Shown here in pieces: positions 34,622 through 48,418 of a DNA stretch of 64,000 bases (positions within the stretch are counted from its first letter, which is position 1; each line of letters starts with the position of its first letter). The DNA comes from Mycogone perniciosa. Its lineage: Eukaryota; Ascomycota; Sordariomycetes; Hypocreales; Hypocreaceae. The position numbers and the translations under genes were made by a program. Location of the stretch: the NCBI GenBank assembly GCA_025331125.1, contig JAOALB010000173.1, positions 40,079-104,078 of the forward strand. Reading direction: 5' to 3'. The notes below the pieces were generated by a model. It did not search any database, was not told the DNA's origin, and saw only the letters and a list, made by a program, of their open reading frames with translations.

Positions 34622-34896
34622 TATTAAGTTAAATAGGCTAAAGACTTACTATTTATTAGCGTTTATTAGCACTAAAGAGCTTTTATCTGCTTATATAACA
34701 GATACCAGCTAATATATATATCGCGTAAGCGATATATTAAACTATATAAGCGCTTATAATAAATATATTCTATGTTTTCCTTTATATTAACTATATATAT
34801 ATATAAGCAAGGTTATTACAGTATATTTATTACTAGAATCAAGCTTTATTCCTATTTCTCTCTATACTCTATATAGCTATACCGCGCTCCGCGACA
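34622..34896 (+). repeat. 3' LTR of the copia element
   Basis: 275 bp, starting TATTAAGTTAAATAGG and ending CCGCGCTCCGCGACA, and followed by CTATA (34897-34901). It contains the palindrome TATAAGCGCTTATA (34745-34758) and a 9-bp-stem hairpin ATATATCGC-GTAA-GCGATATAT (34716-34737). Confidence 0.88.
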
Positions 34897-34901
34897 CTAT
34901 A

Positions 34902-36358
34902 TATTAAAATGAAGGCTTTATAATCTTTACTATAAAGTTTCCTTTAATTACTGCTAATTTTATTTTATATATAGTTAAATATCTCTATTAATTATATTAT
35001 ACTACAATTTAAATCCTATTACTATAATATTACTTATAAATATTTATTAATAGTAGTTTACTGTTTTATTAAAATATATTACTTTATATTTATTACTTAC
35101 CTATTAATAAAAAAGCTAACTAATATATTTATTAATAAAACTTACTGCCTTTATAATATACCTAATAATATTATATTAAACTATAGTATATAATTTATAT
35201 TAAAATTCTAAAAATAAGTTTTAAAGTAATTAAAAGTTATATTAAAATAGTTGTTAGCCTTTTACTTTAAAACTAATAGCTAAATTAAAAGAATTAATGC
35301 AAATATAAAATAATACTTGTAAACTTTTATTAACTTTTATTAAAACAATTAAATCGATTAGCCTTTACAAGCTAAATTCGCTGTAAATAATATAATATTT
35401 AAAATTATTAGTATATTGCTATTCTTTATTAATTATAATTTTATCCTTTACTTAAAAATAAAGCTTTTATAGCTTTACCTACTAAACCTTTTTACAGTAA
35501 AAGAAGAAGAGTTTTTCTGTATTAATATTATTACTGATTAATTTAAATATATTATTATAGAATTAAAGGCCCTCGCTAAAGCCTTAAAAAGAAAATATAA
35601 AGAAAACGCAAATATATAAAAAGAGGTATTGTAAATCTATACTATTAAGCAGGAAGTCTTTATTAATATATAAAATATAAAGATTAACTGGCTAATAAAA
35701 AAGTTAAATAATAAATAGGCGGGACTTTATATAATAATAAAAGTATATTTATAAGCCTATATTATTAGTTTACTGGAAAATATAAAAATCCTTTTAATTT
35801 TATATAATTCTCTTTTATAATTTAAAATAGCTACTTTACTGCGCTTTAAATAAAAAATAATTAATAAAGTTAAGTTAAGGAATATTTAAGGTAAGGTGTT
35901 AAAAAGGGAAGATAGTATAGATAAAGTATAAAAAGATTAAGAGTTTAAAGTGCTTTTAGATTATTATAATAATAACAGTTTTTATTATGTTATTAAATAA
36001 AGATATTATATTACTATATAGTAATTAGCTAAAGACCTATAAAGTTAAAAGAGGGTAATATAAGGCTTTTATATAAAAAACCTAAAAAGGCTAAACCTAC
36101 TATAATAGGCATTAAAAGGAATTTTAAAAAAAGAAATAAAGGAAATAGCTAGAAAGAAATTAATGCCTATAAAGCGTTAATTAAAGACTATACTATATTA
36201 AAGCCTATAACTAAACTATATATTATTAATATTAAAAACCATATAATTTGCTTTATTTGCCTTTATATTAAAAGTATTAAAATAAATTACCTGGAATTTT
36301 AATTTATATAAGTAATATAGCTATTTATAGTTAAATAGCAAAATAAAAAGGGGGGTAT
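34902..36358 (+). pseudogene. Integrase part of G1 copy A after the copia insertion
   Basis: Resumes the G1 sequence exactly where 21091 left it, beginning with the integrase zinc/core junction, and aligns with 5575-7020. The segment ends in a purine tract (AAAAAGGGGGGTAT) just before the 3' LTR. Frames are destroyed. Confidence 0.7.
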
Positions 36359-36530
36359 TATTACGGCATTAACTGTAACGCAATATTAATGCCCTATTAT
36401 ATAAGCTCCGGTTATATACCTAGGCCTTAACGCATTCCTAGCTATACCTTTCTATAAAGCCTTAGGGCTTCCTTACTCTCTATAGCATAACAACAATATT
36501 TGCCTTAACCTACCTTCCTATACTATAATA
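36359..36530 (+). repeat. 3' LTR of G1 copy A
   Basis: 172 bp, starting TATTACGGCATT and ending ACTATAATA, followed by the ATTTA target duplication at 36531-36535. It is the same length as the 5' LTR at 16009-16180. Confidence 0.87.
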
Positions 36531-36535
36531 ATTTA

Positions 36536-38632
36536 TTCCTAAAATTATTTCTTTATTATAATTAAAGACAGTAAAGATTAAGGCAGTTATAGACTAGGTT
36601 TTAAAATAATTAAATATAGTAGTATAAAGTTTTATTTAATTTTATAGTATATATTTTTTAAAAGGCCATTTAAAGGTTTATAAATATTAGAAAAGTCTTT
36701 AATAAACTATTAATAGAAATTTGCGAAATTTAAAAAGTATTAAAGTTTATAAAAGTTTAAAAGTCTTTTTTAATTTATAATTATAGCTACTTTTTTAAAG
36801 TTTATAATAATATTTTATTATAATAGTTAAATTAAGGTATTTTATTTTTATTATTTTAAATTTATATTCTTTAATATTAATTTATATTCTTTAATATTAA
36901 TTTATATTCTTTAATATTAATTTATAAGCTTATATTAATTAATTTATTTATAAATCTTTATATATTTTATTAATATTCTTTTCAAATAATTAAATATATT
37001 AGAATATTATTAAATAAAACTATCTAAGTTTTGTTAAAGAAATAATATTAAGTATAATTAATATAATATTACAAAAAGGTTAAAGTTTTATAAAAGTCAA
37101 AAGGTATAATAAAGGTTTTAAATAGCTTAAATTAAATTATAAAAGCTATTTTTTATTTATATCCTTTTATAACTTTAAATTTATTAAAGGCAGTTATTAT
37201 ATTTTATTCAATTTAAAATCTAATATTATATAAAATATTTAATATTTCTTAAATTAATAGTAATAGGTAATAATTGTTTATAGTAATATTATAAAAGCTT
37301 GAATGGTTTTAATAAATATAAATACTTCTTTTAAGTTTTATAATAAAAAGTAAAAGTATAGTATATTTTACTTTAAATCCTTTAATAAGTTCTTTAATTA
37401 GGTATTTATTTAGCTATTTTCCTATAACTTAAAGCTTATTTAATAATATTAAATAGCTTTTTTAATATAATAATTCCCTTTTTAATAAAAGTTTAATTTT
37501 ATAATTTTATAATCTTTTAAAGGGAAATCTATTTATTAATTATAAAAAGAAATTAATAACTTTATTTTATAATTAATTAAAAGAATTCTTTTAAATATAA
37601 TTTTCTATTAATTTTAATTTTATTTTTATAAATCTATTAATATTAAACTTTAATATCCCTTAAAGGTACTTTTTATAATAGTAATATATAAGAAATTTAT
37701 AAAAAGCTATAAAGAATAGTATTTATATTATTATAAAGCTACTTTATTTTTATAATATATTTATAAAGGTATTTTTATTAAACTTCAATAGTTAATATAC
37801 TTTATATTCCTACTTTTATATATTTTTTACTTTATTTATTTTAATAAAGTTTATATATTAAATAAATAAATCTTTATAAAATTAAATACATAATATTATA
37901 ATAAATATTTAAAGATTTCTTAAATTAAATTCTTTATATAGTATTACTATTATAAGTTTAATAAATATTAATATATTTAGTTTAGAAAGTTATATGAAAA
38001 TTATATTTATATAAATACTAATAGTTGCTAGTTATAGGTATTTTTAAAACTAATATTAAAATTTTATTTACTATTATTTATAGTTTAATTTTTAGTATTT
38101 TATAGTTATTAAATTAATAAATATAATAATAATTTTACTTTAATATTTATATAAGGTTAATATATAAATCCTTTTTTTTATTAGAGTATTATTTTTTGTA
38201 GTTTTTTTTTAATTTAAACTTAAAACCTAACTTTCTTTTTAAACTTTCTTTTTATCTTTCTTAATATATTATTTTATTTTTTATTTATAGTATAAAATAT
38301 TACTTTTAATAGTTTACTTAAAATATTAATATTATATAAAATAATTATTAAACTAGAAATTATTAAAATAGTATAGGTTTAAAGGCAATAAATTATTAAA
38401 TAATATTATAAGTTAAAAGTAATTATTAATATAGGCTAGTTAATATAGAGATAATATTACTATAGTTATAGTATTTTAAAGATAAAAGGGTTTTTATTTA
38501 AAAGATTAATAATAAAAAAAGAATATTCTTTTTTTATATTCCTTTATTTTTATATTTAGGACTATATAGTCTATAAACTATATTACTACTTTACTATCAA
38601 TTAAAATAAAGCTTTTTAATTTAAGTAATTAT
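36536..38632 (-). mobile_element. Outer G2 gypsy element (copy B), middle fragment
   Basis: Directly continues the G2 sequence interrupted at 16008 and aligns with 26545-28595 of the inner G2 copy. It is interrupted at 38633 by a G1 LTR (copy C). It is more AT-rich than the inner copy. It carries a private triplicated 20-bp unit at 36861-36920 that is single in the inner copy. Confidence 0.8.
36861..36920. repeat. Three perfect 20-bp tandem units
   Basis: The unit TTTATATTCTTTAATATTAA occurs three times without a mismatch, with a partial fourth. The homologous place in the inner G2 (about 26867) has one unit, so the expansion is specific to this copy and postdates most of its RIP. Confidence 0.9.
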
Positions 38633-38804
38633 TATTATAGTATAGGAAGGCAGGTTAGGGCAAATATTATTGTTGTGCTGTAGAGATTAAGGAAGCCCTA
38701 AGGCTCTACGGAAAGCTATAGCTAGGAATGCGTTGGGGCCTGGTTATATAACCGGAGCTTACGTGACAGGGCATTAACATCGCGTCACGGTCAGTGCCAT
38801 AATA
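38633..38804 (-). repeat. 3' LTR of G1 copy C, lightly RIP-mutated
   Basis: 172 bp in reverse complement. It begins TATTATAGTATAGGAAGG, ends GTGCCATAATA, and retains GCGTCACGG, CCGGAGC and GGGGCCTGG blocks that are lost in the LTRs of copy A. The 5 bp to its left (ATTAT, 38628-38632) is the presumed target duplication. Confidence 0.85.
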
Positions 38805-41800
38805 GTACCCCCCCTCCTATCTCGCTATTCAGCCGCGAATAGCTATATTGCTTATATAAATCGAAATTCCAGGTAATTTATCTTAGTATTTCCGATATAA
38901 GGGTAAATGGGGCAAATTGTATAGTTTTTGGTGTTAGTAATATATAGTTTAGTTATAGGCTTTAATATAGTATAGTCTTCGATTAACGCTTTATAGGTAT
39001 TAGTTTCTTTTTAGCTATTTCCTTTTTATCTTTTTTTATAATTCCTTTTAGTATTTATTGCAGTAGGCTTAGATTTTTTAGGTTTTTTATATAAAAGTCT
39101 TATATTACCTTCTTTTAACTTTATAGGTTTTTAGCTGGTTATTATATAATAGCCTAATATCTTTATTTAATAAAGTAATAGAAATTATTATTATTATAAT
39201 AATCTAAAAGCGCTTTAAACTTCTATTTCTCTTATACTTTATCTATATTATCTTCCTTTTCTAATACTTTACATTAAATATTCCTTAACTTAGCCTTATT
39301 AATTATCTTTTATTTAAAGTGCAATAAAATAACTATTTTAAATTATAGGAAAAAGTTATATAAATCTAAAAAGATTTTTATAACTTTTAGTAAACTAATA
39401 GCGCAGGCTTATAAATATACTTTTATTATTATATAAAGTCCTATTTATTTATTATTTAGCTTTTTTATTAACTAATTAGTCTTTATACTTTATATATTAA
39501 TAAAGACTTCCTGCTTAATAGTATAAACTAGTAATGCCTCCCTTTATATATTTGCATTTTCTTTATATCTGTTTTTTAAAGCTTTAGCGAAGGCTTTTAA
39601 TTATATAATAATATATTTAAATTAATTAGTAATAGCGTTAATGTAAAAGAACTCTCTTTTCTTTACTATAGAAAGGTTTAGCGGGCAAGGCTGTAAAGGC
39701 TTGATTTTTAAGCGAGGGTTAAAACTATAATTAGCGAAAAACAGTAATATACTAGTAGTTTTAAATATTATATTATTTATAGTAAATTTAGCTAGTAAAA
39801 AGTTAATAAACTTAATTATCCTAGTAAAGGTTAATAAAAGCTTATAGGTATTGTTTTATACTTATATTAATTCTTTTAATTTAGCTATTAGTTTTAAAGT
39901 TAAAGGCTAATAACTATTTTAATATAACTTTTAATTACTTTAAAAGTTATTTTTAAAGTTCTAATATAAATTATATACTACAGTCTAATATAATATTATT
40001 AGGTATATTATAAAGGCAGTAAATCCTATTAATAAATATATTAGCTAACTTTTTTATTAATAGTAAATTAATGAATATAAAGTAATATATTTTAATAAAG
40101 CAGTAAACTATTACTAGTAAATATTTATAAATAATATTATAGCAGTAGAATTTAAACAGCAGTATAATATAATTAATAAAGATATTTAACTATATATAAA
40201 ATAAAACTAGCAGTAATTAAAGGAAACTTTATAATAAAAATTATAAAGCTTTTATTTTAATATATAGTTTATAGGCTTATATAAATACTTTAATATCCTT
40301 TAAGATTTATAGCTACTAGTATATTTAATTAATAAAGTTTAGGGTTTTAAACCTGCCTAGGTATCCAGCTAGGCTATTAAAGTAGTTTCTAAATAGGATT
40401 TATATATAAAGCTTATTATTAAAGGGAATAAAAAGCTGCTTTTAATAGTAAATTCTGCTATTTATTATTTAGCAGTTATTTATTATAATTTAAAGTTCCC
40501 TGTAAAGCTGCTTTAACTATTAGCAGATATTAAAGTCTTAAAGCGCAGTTACTATTTCTTTTACTATAATATTTTATTTATATACTACTACAATTAAATT
40601 ATCAATTAATCTGTTTTCTGCAGGTATTATTATAGCTATAAAGGCAGCCTTTATAGATATTTCTATATCTAATAAAATTTCTTTTTAAAATATTGCCTAA
40701 GCTTTAAAGCTAAAAAAACTCTACAGGAAGATAATATATTGCCTGTTTTTAATTCAGTTATTAAAGGGATTTAATTTTATAGCCTTATCTTTTACCTTTC
40801 TACTAAAAGCATTAAGCTTTACAGCCTTAAAGCCAAATTAATAAATAATATAAAAGTTAAAGCTAAAAAGGAATTCAAACTATTAGATTTATCGCTAATT
40901 TAAAGCTTTAATTAAAGTAAAGTATTTAAGGTTTTTATAGTCTATAATAATATTAAATTCTTATAAGCTTTATAATTTCAGGCGCTACTCTTTTATTACT
41001 TTAATAATAGCTAAAAGCTTTTTATTATAGATTTTATAGTTATATTTTTAAGCGTTATACTTTATAGAAAAAAATATAATAAAATGTAAAATGCCTTTTT
41101 TATTATACTATAATAAAATACCGCCTAATACCTGATTAAAGGCATTTATTTTAAAGACTATTTATATATTATAATTAAAAAGGGTTAAAATTAAAACTAA
41201 TTTAAAAGTGTATTTAATTAAATTAAAGGCTATTTATTATTTTTCTCTTTAAATATATAATTAATGTTTCTCTAAAAGCTTATTTAATAATGCAGCTATT
41301 TTAAAGTATCTTTAAATAAAATAGTAATAAAAGTTTATAAAGCTAAGGAATTTTTATAAGTCTTTTACTCTTTTAAGTAATTATTAGTTTAATATAGCTT
41401 TAACCTTTTTAAGATTTATCTTTAATCCCTTTAAAGTAATAATTAAGTTAAGGTATTTTATTTCTATTATTTTAAACTTACATTTAATAATATTAATTTA
41501 AAGCCTAGCATTCTAAGGTAAGCTACGATTTTATAAATATATTTTTAATATTCCTTTTAATTTAAAGAGTATATAAAAACATTATTAAAGTATAGTATAT
41601 AAATGCAGTTAAAGAGGTTATAAAAAGTATAGTTAATATAATATTAAGATATAGTAGGTATATTATAAAGGCCGAAAAGTATAACCAATATCTTAAAGAG
41701 CCTAAACTTTATAATAAATACTATTTTCTATATATCTCCTTTAGCGATATAAAGGTTATTAAATACAGCAATAATATTAAGTTTTATATATACCTTTATA

Positions 41801-44800
41801 TAGCTTAAAGTATTAAAGGTTTCCCGGATTAATAGTAATAGGTATTAATTCTTAATAATAATATTATTTAACCTTTAATAGTTTTAATAAATATAAATAC
41901 CGCCTTTTAATTTTACAGCTAAAAAGAAAAAAGTAATATATTATACTTGCAATTTATAGATAAATCCTTTTACTAAATTATTATTTAACTATTTTTTTAT
42001 TACTTGCAGTTTATTAAGTAAAAATAGCCTATTCTTTTAATATAAAAGGTTTTTTCTTAGCAATATTTTAATTTTATAGTCCTAGGCCTATTATAAAGGA
42101 AGCCTATTTACTATCTTTAATAAAAAGGTATTATATAAGTTATATAGCTAAGATAGCAGTTTCTTTAAAATATTTAATTTATTAAGTTTAAGTTTTCCTG
42201 CTATAAATTTCTTTATATTAGCAGCTATAATCTTTTTTAATTATATTAAAGAATAGTATTTATTAATAAAGTTATATATTCTTTTTAGTAATATTATTTT
42301 TACTTTAATATAGTCTCTTTGTCCTGCAAATATTTATTAAAAAAACTTATTTAAAAGCTTTAATAAGCTAATAGGCGCTAATTCTTTAATTTTAATAGCT
42401 TAATTAATCTTTTCCTAAATGATTTTTATTGCGCGGATATATAGTTAATAATAAAAGGTAATAAAGTTTATAGCTGCTATTATTTATATATCCACTATAT
42501 TTAAGCGTATTTTTTAATTTTAAGGTTTAGTTTAGTTTTATAGAAGCAGTATATTAAAAGGTAGTAATAATAGCTTTAATAAAGGTTTTCCTTTTTATTA
42601 TTAACTGCAGATTATAAGGGTAGCCAGCAGCTTTATATATATTTAGTTTAAGATTATCTATATTTATATTTCTTTATCATTACTTTTACTGTATTTATAG
42701 GTTATATAGTAATTTTAGTTTAATATTAAGGTTTATAAAATATATAGTGTATAAGCTCCTTTTCTAGTTAAATTACAGTCTTCCTTTTTTTAAGTATTTT
42801 TAACTAATAGTTACTAGTATAGTATAGTTCTTTATTTAATTGAATTAAACTCTACTTTATTTAAAGCATTTTTAACTATTAGTTACTACTAATATATATT
42901 CCCTATATTAGCTTTAGCGAAGTTATTTTTTATTTTAACTGCTATTAAGATTTATATAGGGCTAGCTATATTTTTTAAAAGGCAATAATTATAATAGTAG
43001 TATAATTTAAAAGTAATAGTTAATTCTTTCCAATTAATATTAAAGTTATATTTTTTTAATTATAAAAGGCTAAAGATAATAAATATAATATTAAGGATAT
43101 TTATAATAAAAAAGAGGTAAAGTTCTTTATAGGGGCTAATTATAGTTTATATAATAAAAAAGTTTAAAATTTTATCGGCTATACTTTTATTAGTAAAAAA
43201 AAGGTTTTTAATAAATAGCAGTTATTAAGTAATAATACTAAATCGCTTAATAAAAGCGCAGCTAATAAAAGCTTAAAATATATAGCTGCTATTTATTAAA
43301 GCTTTTATATTAATATAAATATTATATATAAAGGATAGTATAGTTTATATTAAAAGGGATTTACTGTTTATTAATTTAAGTTTATAAGGCTTTTAATTAA
43401 AAAAGCAGTAATAGATTTATTTTAAGATAATAGTATTATTTATAGTTAACCTTTATTTATAACTTTCAGTAAAGGTTAATCTTTTCTTTAGTTTATAAAT
43501 TAGGTTTAAGTTCCCGATAAGTATAATTAGCTAAATTAAGGTAAGTTAAAAGTTAATAAAGCAATGCTATTATTATTCTCTTTATTAATATTTAGGGAAG
43601 GTGTATTGTTTAAAGCCTAGATTTATAAGTTAACTAGGTATTGCAGGTAATATTAATATATTACTAGGGTTTAGTTATTATACTTTACTAGGCTATTCTG
43701 CTGCTAGCCTTAAAGTATTGCTAAGTTAAAGTATAGCTAGTATAGCTAGATTTAGTAATTTTAGTTTTATGCCTAGTATAGATTTCCTTAGTATATATCG
43801 GCTTATTTCTTTTTATTGTATTTATTAAGGCTATAATTTACTTTTTTATAGTAAAAGTATAGTCTTTTAGCGATATATTCTTTATAAAAGACTTAAAGGC
43901 AAGGTGGTATAATATATATAATATCTAGTTATATTAAGTTACTAGTTGGCGTTAAGGCGGCAATTTAGTTATTTACTTAGTTATTTGCTTGGTTATTTTG
44001 CTGCCGTTAATAATATTACTGCTATTATTAATAGCTTTATTAATACTGGCCTATTTAAGCAGCTTAAAAGGCATTATAGTAGGCGCCTTCCTAGAGCCTA
44101 TTATAAATAGTTTAGTAAAGTTAATATTATTTAATAAAGTTAAATTTATTTGATTTAATTATTTAAGTCTTTATAATATTAGCAAATTCCTAAAAGACCT
44201 TTAGCTTTAAAGCCTTTATTATTTACTTAGCAGTTTTACTATATTTACTGCCTAATATAAATAACTTTACTATAAAGTTCTAAAAAGGCTTATTTAATAT
44301 ATATAGGTTATTAAAAGACTGTAATGCCTTTTAGGATAAGTTAATTGTTTTATATTAGTTATTAAAATTAATAAAAAGTATTATATTAATTTTTCAATGC
44401 TATTAAACAGGGTTATTAAGATTTTTAATAATAGTATTAAAGTTTATTTATTATAGTTAATATATATCTCTCTTTAAAAGGCCTGTAATATATAAAATCT
44501 TTTTAAATTTAATTAAAAAGATTAACTAGTTACTTATAAAGGTAATATTAATCTAAAAGCGCTAATTAATATATTTTTACTAGCATTTAATAATATTTTT
44601 TTATTTACGATTAAACTACTTAAAGTTTTTAATTTAATAGCAGTTAAATAGATTATTATTTTTAAGGTTTAATAGTAAAGCTATATTTAAGGCTTTACCC
44701 TAAACTTTAATTTATACTTTAAAGTTTTAGTTTTCAACTGTTTATTTTAAAATTTCTTATTTAAAGGTTTACTTTTATTTTTCCTATTAAACTAGGCCTT

Positions 44801-44974
44801 TATTTATTATTTAATTAAAGAGATAAAACTAGTAATAAACGTTATTATCCCTAATAATTGCATTTATTAAATATATATAGTCGCTATTAATACTAGATTT
44901 CTATAAGGTTTTAAAGAGAAAAGGGAAAAGCGTTAACTTTATAGTAAATACTATAGTCTATTAAGCTAGGTTAA
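38633..44974 (-). mobile_element. G1 Ty3/gypsy element (copy C), minus strand, 5' end cut by G3
   Basis: Begins with the 3' LTR in reverse (38633-38804) and its purine tract (GTACCCCCCCTCCT), then runs through integrase, RNase H (about 40800-40940), RT and gag regions. At 44974 it reaches the point equivalent to 16385 of copy A, about 375 bp short of a full element, where a G3 LTR starts. The remaining 5' LTR is not found to the right of that G3 element. The 38633-38960 part is only lightly RIPed. Confidence 0.82.
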
Positions 44975-45366
44975 TGTAACGATCCAGGTTAGTTCTTAAT
45001 AGTTAAACCAAGGCTTATAGGTTTATACTGACAGAAAGGTTAAAGATAAATATTAAATAGGGTAATATAGTTACTATTTTATAAAATAGATAGTTTAGGT
45101 AAATAATTATATTAACGATTATTTAAGTAACTATACTAAATAATTATAACTTATTTAGTTTTATATATAAAAGAGATATATAGTGAATATATTTAGATCG
45201 CTTAGATTATAGTAGTCCTATTAATCCAGGATTACAGTTTTGTATAGTAATCCCTTTTATAGGATTACGCTTATAGCTATAATCTATTAGTGATTGGTTA
45301 AAGGTTCCGATATTCTGCCGTAATCCTGTAACCAGGTCTTTGATATAGTTAAGTCGTAATACAATA
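44975..45366 (-). repeat. 3' LTR of G3 copy D
   Basis: 392 bp, starting TGTAACGATCCAGG and ending GTAATACAATA. It is the reverse-complement partner of 9071-9462. Its TG...CA-type ends and identical length support both LTR calls. Confidence 0.86.
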
Positions 45367-47789
45367 TCCCCCTCCCATTAATTTTGTCTTTAAGACCTAT
45401 TAGTTCCTTTATAAGTTTTATCCGTTTATTTTTTTTACCTTTTTTATATTAATACTATAATAGATTATATTACTAAACCTTATATTTATAAATTTAATAA
45501 ATATACCTTACCTACTTTTTTAATTCTTTTTAAAGGCAATCCTGCTAATATACTTTACACTTTTTACTTTTAAAAGAAATTAGTTTATTAAATAATAAAT
45601 AACTTTTTAAAGTATAGTAAATATATATATTAAAGTTATTCCTATAATAAAGTCTTAGTCGCTTTATTTTATATATTCCTCTCTTTTCCTCTCCTTTATA
45701 TTTTTCTATTAACTTTTCTAGTTATACGTATATTTAAGCAGTAAAAAAAGCTTAAGCTAGAAGAGGATAAAGTAGGTAAAAAGCTAAAGGGTCTTTATTT
45801 TTATTTAGCAGAGCTTTAGTTATAGATTGCAGTGGCCGCGGGGCATTTAAACTGCATTCGGCATATTAAAAAGAAGGTATATAAGCGATATACTAAACTT
45901 TTCAAATAGGGGTTACAGGGTCTAGACAAAGAGGATAGTGTACTGCCCTCTTTATCCGTTTAAGAGGCAGAGGTAGTAACTAATCTCTAGTCGCTAGGGG
46001 TGCCCGCTAAAGTAGATTAGGCTTTTTTAAAGCTTAGCGATAATTTTGCGGATTTAAGTCTTTTAATTTTAAGGATTAATAAAACTGCTTAAATTTATTT
46101 TTAGCGTTTAATAAGTATTTAATAGGTTCCTAAAAGTTATATTCCTCTTTATAGTTTTTCTATTTAATTAAATACTAGCGTTTATTATCTTCTACTTATA
46201 TAGCTTTAATTTCTTTTACTTTATATCCTCTTTTAACTGCTAAGACTTTAATTAAGTTTATAATTAATCTATTCTTTAATTTATTTTATAATACTTTTTT
46301 AAGTAATAAAATATAAAATACTAGGTAAATCTAGATATTATCTGGTAGTATAAGTTTATAAGTGACTTTTAAAATAACCTTTTTAACTAGGTAAGGTTTA
46401 AGTTTCTTAAAATTTAATTTATCGCTTAATCGCGTTATTTTAATATTTACAGTTTTTATTCCTAGCAAATAATAATATAAATAGACTATATTTCCCTCTT
46501 TAAAGATTAATCCTTTTAATCTATATTTATTAGTATATTGTTTTATTTTTTTTATATAAAATAAAGGTATACTTATATTTCTTTATATAACTCCTTTATA
46601 TTTTTGGCTTTAATTTATACTTTATCGATATATAGGGCTTTCTTTAGCGCTTTATATATATCTGGCGTAAAGCTGTAGTTGGCGTATATAGGGCTAAGTC
46701 CAGTTAACTTTAAAATATTACTATTATAGGATGTTTATCTAATTAATAGCTTTTCTATTTAATTATTTTAGTTAAATTTAATATAACTTCTTAGATAAGC
46801 TTTAATAATCTAGTTAATATATTCTATTTAATTATTTATTTATATGTAATATATAGTATTAAGCTTGTAATTTATACTTAATTAATTTATAAATGCTTGC
46901 TAGAATTTAAATATAAAGGTTAATCTTTAGTTAGAAATAATTTTGGCTAGAATTATATAATTGGCTGTAATAAATTGCAAAAATATATAAACTAGTATCT
47001 CTATATTTATAGCTTTTTTATATAAAAGGAAGTAAAAGTATTTAGTAAATCAGTTTATAATTATTAAAATACTGTTATACTTAACCCTTAATTTTAATTT
47101 AATAGATAATGGTAGTTTAATAATAAAGTTTAATAAAATTAACTTTTATAGTTGTTCTGGTACTAGTAAAGGTTAAAGTTTACTGTATAGTTTATATTTC
47201 AAAGGTTTAGCTGTTTTATAAGTTATATAGCGAGAAATAATATCTTATATAACTTTCTTAAGCCTTTAAAACTTAAAGTACTTTCGAACTTATTTATAGG
47301 TCTTGCGAATACTTTTATATTTATATACTGGATATTAATAAACTTCTATAACTATATTTTTCTAAAGTTTATCTAAGATCTAGATCTTTCTATTTTATTA
47401 TTAAGTTCCTTTATTATTAAATTTTATATTTTCTAGGAATCTATTATTATTTTAGGTAGTATAGTGCTCTTTAATGCGTTAAAGTATAGTATTATTACTG
47501 GATACTTTATATATAGCTTAAAGTGCTATTTATTAATAATATCTTTTAAGGGTTTATTTTAAGATCTGCCTAGTATATTTAATCTTTCCCTAGTTATAGT
47601 CAGTTTATTTATTAAATGCATTTATTTATTTATTTTTAAATCTTTTTTAATAGATTAAGATATAGTTAAATTTTAAAAGGTATTTTATATAGCAGATTTG
47701 TCTTTTAAAAAGTTATTAAATTACCGCAAAGTATATAATATTCTTATAGTTAATGTATACTTTAACTTTATATATCCCTTTTAGTAGGT

Positions 47790-47970
47790 AGTGTTACTAT
47801 TCCTTAAATGCAAAAATAATAGTAAGGAATTCTTTATTATATATTAGATAGTTTAGTTCTGCGCTATATAGTATTTTAGAGTAAAAGGCAATAAAGTATA
47901 GTTTACTGTTTTTGTCTTTTTAATCAAGTTAAGCTTTTATAGTAAAGTTAAAAGTGTTTATTTTAATTTC
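47790..47970 (-). pseudogene. RNase H remnant of G3 copy D
   Basis: On the minus strand the frame reads IAFYSKILYSAELNYLIYNKEFLTIIFAFKE. This matches the gypsy RNase H start P-I-A-F-Y-S-R-K-L-S-P-A-E-x-N-Y-x-I-x-D-K-E-L-L-A-I-V-x-A-F-K-E, with Asp turned into Asn before KE. The preceding residues are decayed. Confidence 0.68.
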
Positions 47971-48381
47971 TATTTTTTTAAATAAGTTAAATATAATAAA
48001 TATAGGTTTTTCCGAGATAAGCTGCTTAAGTTCATTAAAGGCTTTTTATATATTTAATACCTATAGAAACTTTTAATTTTTCTTAGTAAGTTTATAGAGA
48101 GTTTATATAATACTTTTATAGCCTTTAATAAATTATTAATAGTAATTAGTAAGTCTTAAAAAGCTTTAAACTTCTTTAACTATTATAGGTATAGGCTAGT
48201 CTTTTACTGCTTATACTTTTAATAAATCTATATAAGTTTCTTTAAAGGTAATAATATACTTTAAGAAAGTAACCTTTTATATATAAAATTTGCATTTCTT
48301 TAATTCTATAAATAATTTAATATTTTATAGTGTCTGTAATACTTTATAGATATATACTTTATATTCTTTAAAGGTATTTAA

Positions 48382-48418
48382 GAAAATTAAAATATTATTT
48401 AGGTAAATAACTATAAAG
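48382..48418 (-). pseudogene. RT catalytic box remnant of G3 copy D
   Basis: The minus strand reads FIVIYLNNILIF, the RIP form of F-x-x-x-Y-L-D-D-I-L-I-F. It lies about 0.4 kb 5' of the RNase H block, the correct order for Ty3/gypsy. Confidence 0.65.

Larger units (their letters stand above)
21092..34896 (+). mobile_element. Ty1/copia retrotransposon, complete with TSD, split by inner G2 element
   Basis: LTRs at 21092-21365 and 34622-34896 (274-275 bp) are flanked by CTATA at 21087-21091 and 34897-34901. The uninterrupted G1 sequence at 5561-5590 confirms the empty site. A polypurine tract (ACTGGGGGGTA) ends at 34621, so the element is plus. Without the inner gypsy element (24137-30728 and one AATAT) it is about 7.2 kb, longer than the usual 5 kb copia element. 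The excess lies largely between RT/RNase H and the 3' LTR (about 33400-34610). Copia-type RT motifs at 32114-32320 fix the family. Confidence 0.88.
16009..36530 (+). mobile_element. G1 Ty3/gypsy element (copy A), complete but split by copia insertion
   Basis: Both LTRs are 172 bp (16009-16180 and 36359-36530) and are flanked by ATTTA on each side (16004-16008 and 36531-36535). Removing the copia insertion (21092-34896 plus one CTATA) leaves about 6.7 kb, normal for a Ty3/gypsy element. Internal order on the plus strand is gag region, RT (YFNNIF, about 19760), RNase H (20413-20556), integrase (split at 21091/34902), polypurine tract, 3' LTR. Frames are full of RIP stops, so the element is dead. 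Confidence 0.85.
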
